Below, piece by piece: positions 1 through 9,379 of a stretch of DNA of 64,000 nt (the stretch's first letter is position 1; each line of letters starts with the position of its first letter). Position numbers and translations under genes: made by a program. Source of the stretch: an uncultured Pseudohongiella sp. (GTDB lineage: Bacteria; Pseudomonadota; Gammaproteobacteria; Pseudomonadales; Pseudohongiellaceae); assembly GCA_951812715.1 (NCBI GenBank), contig OX638323.1:682001-746000 (forward strand), given 5' to 3'. The notes beneath the pieces are model-generated. The model was not told the origin of the DNA. It made no database searches and was given only the letters and a program-made list of their open reading frames with translations.

Positions 1-108
1 TTCTCGGGAGTCGAGAATCCGCTGTTCTTCGCCGACAATACGAAAATGCTGTTCGGCGACGGCCAGAAGGCAGCCAATGAACTGATCCAGGCAGTCAAGG
101 AACTGTAA
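1..108 (+). CDS. pntB: NAD(P) transhydrogenase subunit beta, C-terminal end (partial)
   Basis: Only the last 35 codons are present, entering from the left edge and ending in TAA. The residues GVENPLFFADNTKMLFGD match the extreme C-terminus of the proton-translocating transhydrogenase beta subunit (E. coli PntB has GVQNPLFFKENTHMLFGD), which belongs to the NADP(H)-binding domain III. The enzyme sits in the inner membrane and couples hydride transfer between NADH and NADP+ to proton movement. The alpha subunit genes should lie just outside the window. The identification rests on one short but very characteristic motif. Confidence 0.9.
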   Translation, partial: FSGVENPLFFADNTKMLFGDGQKAANELIQAVKEL

Positions 109-135
109 GGTTTCGACTACCCCGGCGCTACTAGT

Positions 136-156
136 GTCATTCTGCGCGAAGCGAAG
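136..156 (+). repeat. Half copy of REP-like palindromic unit
   Basis: These 21 bases are identical to positions 33685-33705, where they form the left arm and loop of an ATTCTGCG/CGCAGAAT stem-loop. Here the right arm has decayed. It lies 28 bp after the pntB stop codon. It belongs to a second, smaller repeat family than the gene-end element described elsewhere in this window. Confidence 0.6.
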
Positions 157-181
157 TGACTCGGAGCATCCATGCCCCTCG

Positions 182-232
182 CCCCTGCGGGGCGGCGTTA
201 CACGCCGTCCAAAATGGCAATCCTGCCATTTT
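182..232. terminator. Cluster of three hairpins between pntB and the RDD gene
   Basis: Three adjacent stem-loops occur: CCCC/GGGG at 182-192, CGGCG/CGCCG at 193-207 and a nine-pair stem AAAATGGCA/TGCCATTTT at 211-232. The last ends in four T on the plus strand and starts with four A, so it could end transcription in either direction, although there is no longer T tract. It probably separates pntB from the RDD gene. The terminator role is inferred. Confidence 0.5.
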
Positions 233-270
233 GTCACAGAGTCTCCCGAACGCGACCGGGTTAGCATCCC

Positions 271-750
271 TTGGACGAGAATTTGAAAGTCGCCGCGGAT
301 TTACCCACCGCCGGATTGATCCGGCGGCTCGCCGCCCTGCTCTACGACGCCTTTCTCGTGCTGGCGATCTGGATGGCGCTGGGCTTCGCCGCGCAATTGA
401 TCGCCGGCCCCGAAACCAATCAGGTAATCGACGGCCGCGTACAGACCAATCCCGCATTCGGCCTGCTGCTGTTCGCGCTCATGTGCGCCAGCGCCGCGGC
501 CTTCTATGTGTGGTTCTGGACTCGCGGCGGCCAGACCCTCGGCATGCTCGCCTGGCGCATCAGGGCGCAATCCCGCGACGGCAGCCCGATGTCAATCCGT
601 CAGTCCTTGCTTCGCTTCCTGTGCGCCTGGCCGTCCTTCTTCCTTTTCGGACTCGGCTATCTCTGGCTCTACTTCGATCCAAACGGCGACGCCGCCCACG
701 ACCGTTTGTCGGGAACTCGAGTCGTAGCTCTTCCACGCCGTCAGCGCTGA
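271..750 (+). CDS. RDD family membrane protein
   Basis: A 159-residue predicted membrane protein with an N-terminal RDD signature: IRRLAALLYD, with the arginine and aspartate of the family, at about residues 17-26. Hydrophobic segments lie at about 25-45, 72-90 and 112-130. RDD proteins are small polytopic membrane proteins; some have been linked to ion transport, most have no known role. The start is a TTG at 271; no in-frame ATG gives the full first helix and the ribosome site is weak. A perfect 32-bp palindrome follows the stop by 50 bp. Family assignment is confident, function unknown. Confidence 0.75.
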   Translation: MDENLKVAADLPTAGLIRRLAALLYDAFLVLAIWMALGFAAQLIAGPETNQVIDGRVQTNPAFGLLLFALMCASAAAFYVWFWTRGGQTLGMLAWRIRAQSRDGSPMSIRQSLLRFLCAWPSFFLFGLGYLWLYFDPNGDAAHDRLSGTRVVALPRRQR

Positions 751-799
751 TGTGGCCAGTCCGACGAGGGCGAGCATGCCTGCGGCCCGTCCACCGCCA

Positions 800-851
800 C
801 CTTCGGCGCCCGAGGCCTCGGGCGCCGAAGGCTGGACCCTCCCGTGGGTCC
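800..851. repeat. Perfect 32-bp palindrome plus second hairpin downstream of the RDD gene
   Basis: Positions 800-831 read identically on both strands (arm CCTTCGGCGCCCGAGG). It is followed directly by GGCTGGACC and a second stem GGACCC/GGGTCC (834-851). The order hairpin then GGCTGGACC resembles hairpin 2 of the gene-end repeat element (for example 8251-8267 and 43938-43958), so this may be a diverged copy lying 3' of the RDD gene. No T tract follows, so a simple intrinsic terminator is doubtful. The rest of 751-1010 holds no convincing gene. Confidence 0.6.
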
Positions 852-1010
852 GGATGTGGGATTCAATCTAACAGACTATTAACAGACAAGGCATGCCACG
901 CCCCTACAACTCTGCTGTACCGCATTGAAATGGCAAATGCGTCCACTACCGTATTTGGTTGAATTCGAAAACAGACTGTCCCTTAATTTCCCTACTACCG
1001 GCGAAAGCCG

Positions 1011-1376
1011 TCAGGCGAAGGAAACCAGTTTCGATTGCCGGATTTGCTTGTCGCGCGTAAGCAAGGGGACACGGTGCACGATGCTGGTTGCCGCGATCAA
1101 CTCATCTGCCGGGTCGCCGCGAAAATCCAGTTGCGTGGACGCCAGCGACACCTCGATATCGATCGGCCAGACATGGATACTGGACAGGGCGACTTCCACG
1201 GCGGGATCGGAGAAATCGAGCGAGACCCTGCCAAGTTGACTCAGTTTTGCCAGTTCCCATAGCACTATGGCGGAGATGCCCCAGCGATTTTCCCGCAGCA
1301 GCGTTCGCTCCCCGGAGCGAATCCGGTCTTGCAGCGCATGCACCAAAATATGGGTGTCAAGATTGATCAATCGCAT
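1011..1376 (-). CDS. vapC: PIN-domain toxin, VapC-like ribonuclease
   Basis: A 121-residue protein with a PIN-domain layout: NLDTHILVHAL at the N-terminus gives the first acidic residue, a central ISAIVLWELAKL gives the conserved glutamate, DPADELIAATSIVH gives a third acidic cluster and LLTRDKQIR the fourth. PIN toxins are Mg-dependent RNases that cut tRNA or rRNA when released from their antitoxin. Its start overlaps the end of the upstream Phd-like antitoxin gene by 20 bp, the usual toxin-antitoxin coupling. The substrate cannot be read from sequence. The symbol denotes the family, not a proven orthologue. Confidence 0.85.
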   Translation of the reverse strand: MRLINLDTHILVHALQDRIRSGERTLLRENRWGISAIVLWELAKLSQLGRVSLDFSDPAVEVALSSIHVWPIDIEVSLASTQLDFRGDPADELIAATSIVHRVPLLTRDKQIRQSKLVSFA

Positions 1377-1590
1377 CCCAGCTCAGCCCGGTTGAAAGCA
1401 AGTCTCCATTGACGGAAATCTTTCCTTTCAGACATCCGATCAGCGCCCCGGGATTGTCGGGATACGGAATGACCCGGGCGACCGGGCGGCCGTGCTTGGT
1501 GATCACCAGCCCCTGGGTGTCCAGACTGTCGAGCAGCGCCAGGCACTGTTCCTTGAATTTGGCGGCGCCGATGATATTGGCGGGCTTCAT
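1357..1590 (-). CDS. Phd/YefM-type antitoxin
   Basis: A 77-residue protein with the Phd/YefM N-terminal fold: GAAKFKEQCLALLD helix, then LVITKHGRPVARVIPY, the strand-turn-strand motif of this family. The C-terminal 30 residues (LKGKISVNGDLLSTGLSW) resemble the tail that binds PIN toxins. Antitoxins of this family neutralise the toxin and, with it, repress their own promoter. It is the first gene of the pair and has a promoter with an overlapping dyad just upstream. The start is the ATG at 1590, beside TATAC and without a good ribosome site. Confidence 0.85.
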   Translation of the reverse strand: MKPANIIGAAKFKEQCLALLDSLDTQGLVITKHGRPVARVIPYPDNPGALIGCLKGKISVNGDLLSTGLSWDAIDQS

Positions 1591-1599
1591 GTATAGTTG

Positions 1600-1651
1600 T
1601 CCAAAATCTGTGACTAGTCACTAATTATGGACATATTTTCCGACCTGTCAA
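1600..1651 (-). promoter_or_regulatory. Promoter and dyad operator of the toxin-antitoxin pair
   Basis: On the minus strand TTGACA (1651-1646) and CATAAT (1629-1624) are 16 bp apart, a near-consensus sigma-70 promoter. A perfect 12-bp palindrome GTGACTAGTCAC lies at 1610-1621, and symmetry extends imperfectly over 1600-1631 with outer arms TCCA/TGGA. The dyad overlaps the -10 and start region, where a Phd antitoxin or toxin-antitoxin complex would bind to repress. Promoter and symmetry are visible directly; the identity of the repressor is inferred. Confidence 0.75.
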
Positions 1652-1670
1652 TGGCCGCGGGTGTCGGCCG

Positions 1671-3158
1671 TCAGCGCTGATCGAGTTGGGTGGCTTCCAT
1701 CATGATGTGGAAGATTACGTTTTGCTCGATCACGCCGCGGACCAGGTCCGAGCCTGGACCTGCGGCATAGACCGGCACGTCCTCCCCGGCGTGGGTCTCC
1801 GAACCGAGCGGCACCAGGGTCTGGGACTGAAAGCTCTCGTCGGTGGTGTCGATGTCGCTCAGGTCCGCGCCCCGGCCTGGATTGGGTCCGTTGATATATC
1901 CCAGGGTCGTATAGGGCATGCCATCGTCGGCCAGAATGAGCCCGGCGCTGTCAGCCGCCTTGCCCAGGATCGGATTGCCGCGGCCCGGATAGCCGGCAAT
2001 GGTGAACACATGGCTGTGGTCGGCGGTAACGATGATAAGCGTCTCGGACATATCCACCATTTCGTAGGCGGTTTGCACCGCGCGCGCGAATTCGATGGTG
2101 TCCACCAGTGCCCGCCGCGGACTGGTGTCATGGTGGGCGTGGTCGATGCGCCCGGCTTCCACGTTCAGATAGTAGCCGTTCGGATTTTTCGACAGGATTT
2201 CGATTGCCTTGGCGGTCATCTCGGACAGGCTGGGCTCGCCTCCCGTATCGTTTTCGCGGTCGAGTTCGTATTCCATGTGCGAGGATTCGAACAGGCCCAG
2301 CAGATGGGAAACTTCGCTGGCGTCTGTCGCGGCGAATTGCGCGGCGTTCCAGACATAGGCCGCATCATCATGGCGTTCGACCCATTCCCGGGTTAAATCC
2401 CTGCCGTCGAGGCGGTCGCCGGCCACGCCGTCCTCGAGGTCGGCGCCGTCGCGGGCGGGCAAAAACGCGGCGCGGCCGCCGCCCAGCGCGACTTCCAAAC
2501 CATCGGATCCTGCCACATTGCCGGCGAACTCGATCAGTTGCCGGGCGATATCCACGCAATCGCCGTTATTCCGCAGGTCCTCCGCATCGGCGTCCGACTC
2601 GAAATTGCGCTCCATGGAGTGGGCGTAATTCGCCGCTGGCGTGGCATGGGTCAAGCGCGCCGTGCTGACGACGCCGGTCGCCAGCCCGCGCATTTCAGCG
2701 CGTTCCAGGAAAGTGAGCAATTCCGTTCCCTGCTGGGAGGCGCAATCGCCACGGGTGGCCGCATCGCTGACGCTGATCACCCCCTGCAGGGTTTTCACGC
2801 CGGTGGCCATGGCGGTCATGGTTCCCGCCGAATCGGGCACCTGGGCGTCGGTGTTATAGGTTTTGGCCAACGCCAAATTGGGGAAGGTCTCGAAGAACAA
2901 CTCGTTCTCCTCGCCGGTCTCGCCGCGCAATTGTCCTTCCAGGATGCGGGCAGCGGTGACGGTAGATACACCCATGCCGTCGCCGACGAACAAAATCACG
3001 TTTTTCGCCATGGCGGGCGATGCCGCGCGTTGGGCGAGACTGCTTTCGACCGCGGCGCGGCCCTCAGCGAACCAGTCTCCGGCGGATTGCTGGGAATGGA
3101 CGGAAAGCGGCGCTAACAACAGGTTTAATGCAAGGGCAAAACACGAAATGCGATTCAT
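1671..3158 (-). CDS. phoA: Alkaline phosphatase, PhoA superfamily, secreted
   Basis: A 495-residue periplasmic phosphomonoesterase. The first 22 residues (ALALNLLLAPLSVHSQQ) form a signal peptide. Family landmarks are in order: NVILFVGDGMG with metal-binding Asp60, VPDSAGTMTAMATG with the catalytic serine at about 110, AGRIDHAHHDTSPRRA, TADHSHVF and SETHAGEDVPVYAAGPG, which supply zinc-binding Asp and His residues. I prefer the ATG at 3158; a TTG at 3176 is in frame but would add six residues before the signal peptide. It stands alone between the toxin-antitoxin pair and a thioesterase gene. No clear Pho box was seen. Confidence 0.9.
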   Translation of the reverse strand: MNRISCFALALNLLLAPLSVHSQQSAGDWFAEGRAAVESSLAQRAASPAMAKNVILFVGDGMGVSTVTAARILEGQLRGETGEENELFFETFPNLALAKTYNTDAQVPDSAGTMTAMATGVKTLQGVISVSDAATRGDCASQQGTELLTFLERAEMRGLATGVVSTARLTHATPAANYAHSMERNFESDADAEDLRNNGDCVDIARQLIEFAGNVAGSDGLEVALGGGRAAFLPARDGADLEDGVAGDRLDGRDLTREWVERHDDAAYVWNAAQFAATDASEVSHLLGLFESSHMEYELDRENDTGGEPSLSEMTAKAIEILSKNPNGYYLNVEAGRIDHAHHDTSPRRALVDTIEFARAVQTAYEMVDMSETLIIVTADHSHVFTIAGYPGRGNPILGKAADSAGLILADDGMPYTTLGYINGPNPGRGADLSDIDTTDESFQSQTLVPLGSETHAGEDVPVYAAGPGSDLVRGVIEQNVIFHIMMEATQLDQR

Positions 3159-3239
3159 GGGAAAATTCCGGGACAAACCAGTTCAAGGCGCAGATTAACG
3201 CCGGAATATTACAGCGAAATGAAGTCGGGTTCGCGAAGT

Positions 3240-3683
3240 TCAGGCGACCCGGGTTTCCGCGGGCTGCACCAATTGCTTGAATTGCCGGGGCACGGCAACC
3301 ATCTGGTGCTTGTCGAAATCGAACAGCACGACGCCCATCTTGGCGACGCAGACGACCGAATCGAGCGCGCTGTTGGTGACCCGCAGGCAGATATCGAGAC
3401 CATAGCGATTTACCTTGCCGACGCCGACATCGATGATCAGCACGTCGTTGGCAAAGGACTCGGAGCGGAAATCCACCGCCAGATCGGTCATTACCATGCC
3501 CAGACCGAAAATGTTTTCCTCGGTGAATCCCAGGCTTGCCAGGTATTGCAGCCGCGCCTCATGGAGCAGCTTCACCATTGACAAGCTGTCGAGGTGATTC
3601 GCGTAATTCAGGTCGCTGAGACCTACGCTGCGTTCCATTCTGAAGGTAAATTCTTCCGGCAGGCTAAGCTTGATACGAGGCAT
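3240..3683 (-). CDS. Hotdog-fold acyl-CoA thioesterase (4HBT/FadM-like)
   Basis: A 147-residue single-domain protein of the 4-hydroxybenzoyl-CoA thioesterase type. The N-terminal DLNYANHLDSLSMVKLLHEAR carries the Asp/His and long helix typical of the family, followed by beta strands (VMTDLAVDFRSESFANDVLIIDVGV) of the hotdog sheet. Such enzymes hydrolyse fatty acyl- or aryl-CoA esters in the cytoplasm. It is divergently transcribed from pepA across a 183-bp region and is monocistronic. The substrate cannot be predicted. Confidence 0.8.
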   Translation of the reverse strand: MPRIKLSLPEEFTFRMERSVGLSDLNYANHLDSLSMVKLLHEARLQYLASLGFTEENIFGLGMVMTDLAVDFRSESFANDVLIIDVGVGKVNRYGLDICLRVTNSALDSVVCVAKMGVVLFDFDKHQMVAVPRQFKQLVQPAETRVA

Positions 3684-3866
3684 GATGACGACTCCTTAGC
3701 TCTCGCGGCTCTTGTTCTTGGGTGAACCGCTCCATATGAGACAAAGCACGGCCGAATTGGTTCAATCATTCGCCGAATTGTGGTCTTCCGGTTGCCTGAC
3801 AACCGCAATGTACTTAGCATTACGCCCCTGCGTCAATATTCAACAAATCTGGAGGGAAATGAGGCC

Positions 3867-5351
3867 ATGCAATACCTGGTCACGCCGGAATCCACGGCGG
3901 AAATAGCGGCAGACTGTCTGGTTGCGCCAGTCTGGAAAGAAGGCAGGCTGAGCGAAGACGCCAGCGCCCTGGACAAGGCCGTAAGCGGTGCATTGAGCCA
4001 TATCGCCGCCAGCGGCGACTATCTCTGGAATGTCGGCGACAAGCACTTGCTGCATGGACCTTCGGGTTGCGCGGCCGCCCGCATTTTGCTGGCGGGCGCT
4101 GGCGACCCGAACGAGTTCGGCGCCATGGAAGCCGCGAAATTTCTTTCCGGCAGCGTCCAGTCCGCGCTCGCCGGCAATATGCCGCATGTTCATTTCGCGC
4201 TTTCGGATCTGGCGGTTGACGGCCGCGCTCCGGACTGGCTTGCCGCCAGGCTCGCCCAGGAAGCGGAAGTTGCCTCTTATCGCTATGAAACCACCAAGGC
4301 AAACACGAAACGAGAAGCCGTGCTCGACCGATTGACGGTCCCGGCGCTGGGGGAAAATCCCGGCCAGGCGCTGCGCCGGGGCGCAGCTATCGGCAAGGGC
4401 ATGAACCGCGCGCGCCAACTGGGCAATTTGCCCGGCAATATTTGCACGCCTGAATTTCTGGCCGAGCATGCGCGAGAGTTGGCGGATGACTTCGCGGCTG
4501 TCAGCGTCGAAGTGCTCGACGAAGCGCAAATGAAGAAATTGCAAATGGACTGTCTGCTTTCGGTCGCCGCCGGTTCAGTTGAAGAGGCCCGCCTAATCGT
4601 ATTGCGCTATGGCGGCGCGGCGGACGACCGCAAGCCCGTGGTGCTAGTCGGCAAGGGCATCACCTTCGACACCGGCGGCATCAGCCTGAAACCGGGGTTG
4701 ACAATGGACGAAATGAAGTTCGACATGTGCGGGGCCGCCAGCGTGCTCGGCACGGTCGCCGCCGCGGCCGAATTGCAATTGCCCATCAATCTGATCGGCA
4801 TGGTGGCCGCGGCGGAAAACATGCCCGGCGGCAAGGCCACCAAACCGGGCGACATCGTCACCACCATGTCCGGCAAGACCGTGGAAATTCTCAATACCGA
4901 TGCCGAAGGCCGGCTGGTGTTATGTGACGCGCTGACCTACGCCGAACGCTTCGATCCGGCCTGTGTGATCGACATCGCCACCTTGACCGGCGCGGCCGTC
5001 GCCACATTCGGCCATCATGCCAATGTAGTACTCGGCAATGACCAGGAACTGATAGACAGTCTGCTGCAATGCGGCCGAAACAGCCTCGACCGGGCCTGGC
5101 AGCTTCCGCTTTGGGACGATTACCAGAAACAGCTCGACAGCAATTTCGCCGACATGGCCAATATCGGCGGCAAGCGGGCAGGCACGATTACCGCCGCCTG
5201 TTTCCTTTCGCGTTATACGGAAAAGTTCACCTGGGCGCATCTCGATATTGCCGGCAGCGCCTGGCATTCCGAGGCCGCCAGCAAAGGCGCCACCGGCCGG
5301 CCCGTGCCCCTGCTGATGGAATATCTGCTGCACCTCACCGACAAGGATTGA
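3867..5351 (+). CDS. pepA: Cytosol (leucyl) aminopeptidase, M17 family
   Basis: A 494-residue M17 aminopeptidase. The catalytic C-terminal domain has [16 protein letters not shown] (metal-binding lysine and aspartate), [11 protein letters not shown] and the family signature [10 protein letters not shown] at about residues 343-350 with the catalytic arginine. The N-terminal domain (1-160) is the usual less conserved hexamer-forming part. I chose the ATG at 3867, preceded by GGAGGG and GAGG; a longer frame starts at 3780 but lacks homology-like sequence. It removes N-terminal residues from peptides and, in E. coli, also binds DNA. Its stop lies 1 bp before valS; the usual intervening holC is absent. 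Confidence 0.93.
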   Translation: MQYLVTPESTAEIAADCLVAPVWKEGRLSEDASALDKAVSGALSHIAASGDYLWNVGDKHLLHGPSGCAAARILLAGAGDPNEFGAMEAAKFLSGSVQSALAGNMPHVHFALSDLAVDGRAPDWLAARLAQEAEVASYRYETTKANTKREAVLDRLTVPALGENPGQALRRGAAIGKGMNRARQLGNLPGNICTPEFLAEHARELADDFAAVSVEVLDEAQMKKLQMDCLLSVAAGSVEEARLIVLRYGGAADDRKPVVLVGKGITFDTGGISLKPGLTMDEMKFDMCGAASVLGTVAAAAELQLPINLIGMVAAAENMPGGKATKPGDIVTTMSGKTVEILNTDAEGRLVLCDALTYAERFDPACVIDIATLTGAAVATFGHHANVVLGNDQELIDSLLQCGRNSLDRAWQLPLWDDYQKQLDSNFADMANIGGKRAGTITAACFLSRYTEKFTWAHLDIAGSAWHSEAASKGATGRPVPLLMEYLLHLTDKD

Positions 5352-5352
5352 A

Positions 5353-8148
5353 ATGGACAAGACCTACCAGCCGCGGGACATAGAGGACCGCTGGTACCGC
5401 ACTTGGGAAGACGCCGGCTATTTCGCGCCGCGGGAAGGCGGCGAAGCCTACAGCATCGCCATTCCACCGCCGAACGTGACCGGCCGGCTGCACATGGGCC
5501 ACGGCTTCCAGCTCGCCATCATGGACGCCTTGATTCGCTATCACCGCATGCTTGGCCGCGACACGCTGTGGCAGGTAGGTAGCGACCATGCCGGAATCGC
5601 CACGCAAATGGTCGTCGAACGGCAACTGAACGCCGCAGGCATCGCCCGGGAAGAGATCGGCCGCGAGCGCTTCGTCGAGCGTGTCTGGCAATGGAAAGAG
5701 GAATACGGCGGCATTATCACGCGGCAATTGCGCCGCATGGGCTCTTCGCTGGACTGGTCGCGCGAGCGCTTCACCATGGACCCGGAACTGTCCGCCCTGG
5801 TCGAGCGCGTCTTCATCGAATTATACCGGGAAGGATTGATCTATCGCGGACGGCGTCTGGTGAACTGGGATCCGGAACTGCTGACCGCGATCTCGGACCT
5901 GGAAGTCATTTCGGAAGAGGAAACCGGCTCTCTATGGCATTTGCGCTATCCGCTCGTCAACGGCGATACCGGCGACATGAGCCATGTAACGGTCGCCACG
6001 ACGCGTCCGGAAACCATGCTCGGCGATACGGCGGTGGCGGTGCATCCGGACGACCCGCGCTATCGGGGTCTGGTCGGCAAGATGCTGGAACTGCCGCTAT
6101 GCGACCGGCAGGTCCCGATCATCGCCGATACCTATGTCGATCCGGAATTCGGCAGCGGCTGCGTCAAGATCACTCCGGCTCACGATTTCAACGACTATGA
6201 AATCGGCCTGCGTCACGACCTGCCGATGATCAATGTCCTGACCCGCGACGCGCGCATCAGCGACGATGCGCCAGAGCGCTATCGAGGCATGGACCGATTC
6301 GCGGCGCGCAAGCTGATAGTCGAGGATCTCGAGCGGGCCGACCTGGTCGAGAAAATCGAAGCGCGCCAGATGAAAGTGCCCCGGGGAGACCGCAGCGGCG
6401 TCATCATTGAGCCGTTCCTGACCCACCAATGGTATGTGGCGGTCGACGCCCTGGCCGAGCCCGCTATCAAGGCGGTGGAAGACGGCGAGATCGAATTTGT
6501 GCCGCGTAACTGGGAGAACACCTACTTCGCCTGGATGCGCAATATCCAGGACTGGTGCATCAGCCGCCAACTCTGGTGGGGCCACCGGATTCCAGCCTGG
6601 TACGACGATCAAGGCAATATCTATGTCGGCGCCGGCGAAGCCGAAGTCCGGCGCGAGCATGGACTGCCGGACGATCTCGCCCTGCGTCGGGACGAAGATG
6701 TGCTCGACACCTGGTTTTCCTCGGCGCTGTGGACTTTTTCCACCCTGGGCTGGTCGCCGGACATCAAGCACGAGCAGCGCGAGTATTTCGATCGTTTCCA
6801 CCCCACCAGCGTGCTCGTTACCGGCTTTGACATCATATTTTTCTGGGTCGCCCGCATGATCATGATGACCCTGAAATTCACCGGCGAAATTCCGTTCCGG
6901 AAGGTATATATCACCGGCCTCGTGCGTGACGAACACGGCCGCAAGATGTCCAAGTCCAAGGGCAATATCCTGGACCCTATCGACCTCATCGACGGCATTT
7001 CCCTGCCTGATCTCATCGCCAAGCGCACCGACGGGATGATGCAGCCGCACTTGCGCGAGCAGGTCGAGCGCTTCACCCGTGAATCCTTCCCCAACGGCAT
7101 AACCGGCTATGGCACGGATTCCCTGCGCTTCACTTTCTATTCGCTGGCCTCCACGGGCCGTGACATCAAGTTCGACATCGGCCGCATGGAAGGCTTCCGC
7201 AACTTCTGCAACAAGATCTGGAACGCCGCCCGCTATGCGTTGATGAATACCGAAGGCAAACCGGTGGCGCAAGCGATCACGCCCGCCAATTGCACGGTGG
7301 CCGACCGCTGGATCATGGACCGGTTCGAGGCCGCGGCCGAAGATATCTGTCAGGCCATGGACCAGTGCCGCTTCGACAATGCCTCGCGCTGCCTCTATGA
7401 ATTTGTCTGGAATGAGTTCTGCGACTGGTATGTGGAACTGTCGAAGCCGATACTATGGAACGAGGATGAGAATCCGGCCGCCGCCGCCGCTTCCCGGCGC
7501 GTATTGCTGACCGTGCTCGAACGCTCGCTGCGGCTGCTGCATCCCTTCATGCCTTTCATTACCGAGGAAATCTGGCAGCGCGTCGCGCCCCTGCTCGAAA
7601 TCCGGGGCGACAGCATCATGATGCAGCCCTATCCCGAACCCGCGGGCGCGGCGCCGGACGCGGAAGCGGCGGCGGACATCGAATGGCTAAGGCGGATTGT
7701 CACCGCGGTGCGCAACATCCGCGGTGAAATGGATATTTCCCCGGCCCGGCGGATTGCGGTGCTGCTGCGCTGTCAGCAGCCGGAAGACGAAGCGGCGGGT
7801 AAGACGCGACTCGCGCGATATCGCCCTTATCTGACGCAACTGGCGAAACTCGAATCGATCGAATGGCTGCAAGCGGAGGCGCCGATGGCGGCCACCTCGA
7901 TCCAGGCCGGTACGGAAGTGCTCGTGCCTTTGGCCGGATTGATTGATGTCAATGCGGAGAAATCGCGGCTCGACCGGGAAATCGAAAAACTCGAAAAGGG
8001 ACTGCGCTCAGTTCAGGCCAAGCTTGGTAATCCCCGTTTCGTCGCCAACGCTCCCGAACAGGTGGTGGCGGAAGTGCGTGAACGCGAAGCGCAAATGTCG
8101 TCTTCCATTGCCGCGTTGCGGGCAAAAAGATCGGACTTGCAGCCCTAA
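5353..8148 (+). CDS. valS: Valyl-tRNA synthetase
   Basis: A 931-residue class I synthetase charging tRNA-Val. The HIGH motif is present as HMGH at residues 47-50 after PPPNVTGRL, and KMSKS at 531-535 ([10 protein letters not shown]). Between them lies the editing domain ([19 protein letters not shown]) that hydrolyses Thr-tRNA-Val. The last 65 residues form the coiled-coil arm seen in ValRS. It is translationally coupled to pepA (1-bp gap). Downstream it converges with ispH, with a gene-end repeat element between them. Length and motifs are complete. Confidence 0.97.
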   Translation: MDKTYQPRDIEDRWYRTWEDAGYFAPREGGEAYSIAIPPPNVTGRLHMGHGFQLAIMDALIRYHRMLGRDTLWQVGSDHAGIATQMVVERQLNAAGIAREEIGRERFVERVWQWKEEYGGIITRQLRRMGSSLDWSRERFTMDPELSALVERVFIELYREGLIYRGRRLVNWDPELLTAISDLEVISEEETGSLWHLRYPLVNGDTGDMSHVTVATTRPETMLGDTAVAVHPDDPRYRGLVGKMLELPLCDRQVPIIADTYVDPEFGSGCVKITPAHDFNDYEIGLRHDLPMINVLTRDARISDDAPERYRGMDRFAARKLIVEDLERADLVEKIEARQMKVPRGDRSGVIIEPFLTHQWYVAVDALAEPAIKAVEDGEIEFVPRNWENTYFAWMRNIQDWCISRQLWWGHRIPAWYDDQGNIYVGAGEAEVRREHGLPDDLALRRDEDVLDTWFSSALWTFSTLGWSPDIKHEQREYFDRFHPTSVLVTGFDIIFFWVARMIMMTLKFTGEIPFRKVYITGLVRDEHGRKMSKSKGNILDPIDLIDGISLPDLIAKRTDGMMQPHLREQVERFTRESFPNGITGYGTDSLRFTFYSLASTGRDIKFDIGRMEGFRNFCNKIWNAARYALMNTEGKPVAQAITPANCTVADRWIMDRFEAAAEDICQAMDQCRFDNASRCLYEFVWNEFCDWYVELSKPILWNEDENPAAAAASRRVLLTVLERSLRLLHPFMPFITEEIWQRVAPLLEIRGDSIMMQPYPEPAGAAPDAEAAADIEWLRRIVTAVRNIRGEMDISPARRIAVLLRCQQPEDEAAGKTRLARYRPYLTQLAKLESIEWLQAEAPMAATSIQAGTEVLVPLAGLIDVNAEKSRLDREIEKLEKGLRSVQAKLGNPRFVANAPEQVVAEVREREAQMSSSIAALRAKRSDLQP

Positions 8149-8184
8149 CCGCGGATTCCGCGACTCCGCTTCACGCGTTCTGTT

Positions 8185-8370
8185 GGATCGGTCGTGCCGA
8201 TCATGGCGCGATTACGGCGGTTTCGCCAGTTCCCTGTCGTCGGTCCAGCCACCGGGCGTTGCCCGGTGTCGTTGGGTCCGCGCACGAAGCTGCGCTTGGT
8301 AAACGCTTGCTCTCGCTGGCGAGCCGTCCGGGCCTCAAAGCGTTGCTTCATCGGCTGCGCCGAGCGGCCC
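8185..8370 (-). repeat. Gene-end structured repeat element, copy A
   Basis: This copy lies on the minus strand and starts just after the ispH stop codon (8371). It opens with TCGGC-gca-GCCGA (8363-8351), then AAGC/GCTT, a long middle block with AAGC/GCTT, and hairpin 2 as CCGGGC-gtt-GCCCGG (8252-8266). Next come GGTGGCTGGACCG and GGCGAAACC, and it ends near CGCGCCATGATCGGCA. It aligns block by block with copies B and C. It fills most of the convergent valS/ispH gap. A further hairpin CGCGG/CCGCG follows valS at 8150-8162. Confidence 0.8.
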
Positions 8371-9375
8371 TCACTCGCGCAGGCCGGCGGGCATGCTGAA
8401 GGAGACTTCTTCCCTGACGCCGTCGAGTTCTTCCACTCGGGAGGCTCCGCGCTCGCGCAGAAAAAGGACGACTTCCCGCACCAGCAATTCCGGCGCCGAG
8501 GCGCCGGCGGTCACGCCGATGCGGGTTTTGCCTTCCAGCCAACCCGGATCAATGGCGGCGGCGTCCTGGATCAGATAGGCTTCGCAGCCAAGCCGTTCGG
8601 CCAATTCACGCAGGCGGCTGGAGTTTGAACTGTTGCGGGCGCCGACCACCAGGATCAAGTCGCATTCGAGCGCCATCTGCTTGACCGCGTCCTGCCGGTT
8701 CTGCGTGGCGTAGCAGATATCGCTCTTGCGCGGCCCCTTGATCCGGGGAAAGCGCATTCGCAGGGTCTCGATGATCCGCTCGCAATCGTCAACCGACAAG
8801 GTGGTCTGGGTAACATAGCTAAGCCGCGCGGGGTTTCTCACTCGCAATGCAAGCGCGTCCTCCAGGGTTTCGACCAGATAGATGCCGCCGCCGGCGCTGG
8901 CGTCGAAATTGCCTATCGTGCCTTGCACTTCCGGATGGTTGGCATGACCGATCAAGATACATTCTTCCCCCTTGCGGCCGGACCTGGCGACTTCCATATG
9001 CACCTTCGTCACCAGCGGACAGGTTGCGTCGAACACCTGGAAGCCGCGCTCGGCGGCGTCTCTGCGAATCTGTCTGGCGACGCCATGGGCGCTGAATATG
9101 ACGATAGGAGCGCGGCCGGTGGCATCGGAGTCGGGAATTTCCTCCAGTTCCTCGACGAAAATGGCGCCCTGTTCCCTGAGTTCTCCGACCACGTGGCGGT
9201 TATGCACGATTTCATGGCGTACGTAGACCGGCGCGCCGAATAGCTCAATCGCCCGTTTGACCACGTCGATGGCGCGATCTACCCCGGCGCAGAATCCCCG
9301 CGGATTGGCCAGCTTGATGTCACTGCCGGACGCGGCGGCGGAATCGGGGCCTATGGTTGATGCCGATATGTCCAT
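8371..9375 (-). CDS. ispH: 4-hydroxy-3-methylbut-2-enyl diphosphate reductase
   Basis: A 334-residue iron-sulfur enzyme carrying out the last step of the MEP isoprenoid pathway, making IPP and DMAPP. The three cluster-binding cysteines appear in [25 protein letters not shown] and [16 protein letters not shown] and the serine-asparagine stretch [11 protein letters not shown] are also diagnostic. The first 20 residues before KLANPRG are an extension without family counterparts, but the ATG at 9375 is the only good start. It is the last gene of the ribF-ileS-fkpB-ispH block, four bases after fkpB. Confidence 0.96.
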   Translation of the reverse strand: MDISASTIGPDSAAASGSDIKLANPRGFCAGVDRAIDVVKRAIELFGAPVYVRHEIVHNRHVVGELREQGAIFVEELEEIPDSDATGRAPIVIFSAHGVARQIRRDAAERGFQVFDATCPLVTKVHMEVARSGRKGEECILIGHANHPEVQGTIGNFDASAGGGIYLVETLEDALALRVRNPARLSYVTQTTLSVDDCERIIETLRMRFPRIKGPRKSDICYATQNRQDAVKQMALECDLILVVGARNSSNSSRLRELAERLGCEAYLIQDAAAIDPGWLEGKTRIGVTAGASAPELLVREVVLFLRERGASRVEELDGVREEVSFSMPAGLRE

Positions 9376-9379
9376 AGCG

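Noticed and set aside
156..962. Open frame overlapping the RDD gene in another frame
   Set aside because: Arg/Pro-rich translation without a recognisable domain, and it reads through the palindrome; the RDD frame is better supported.
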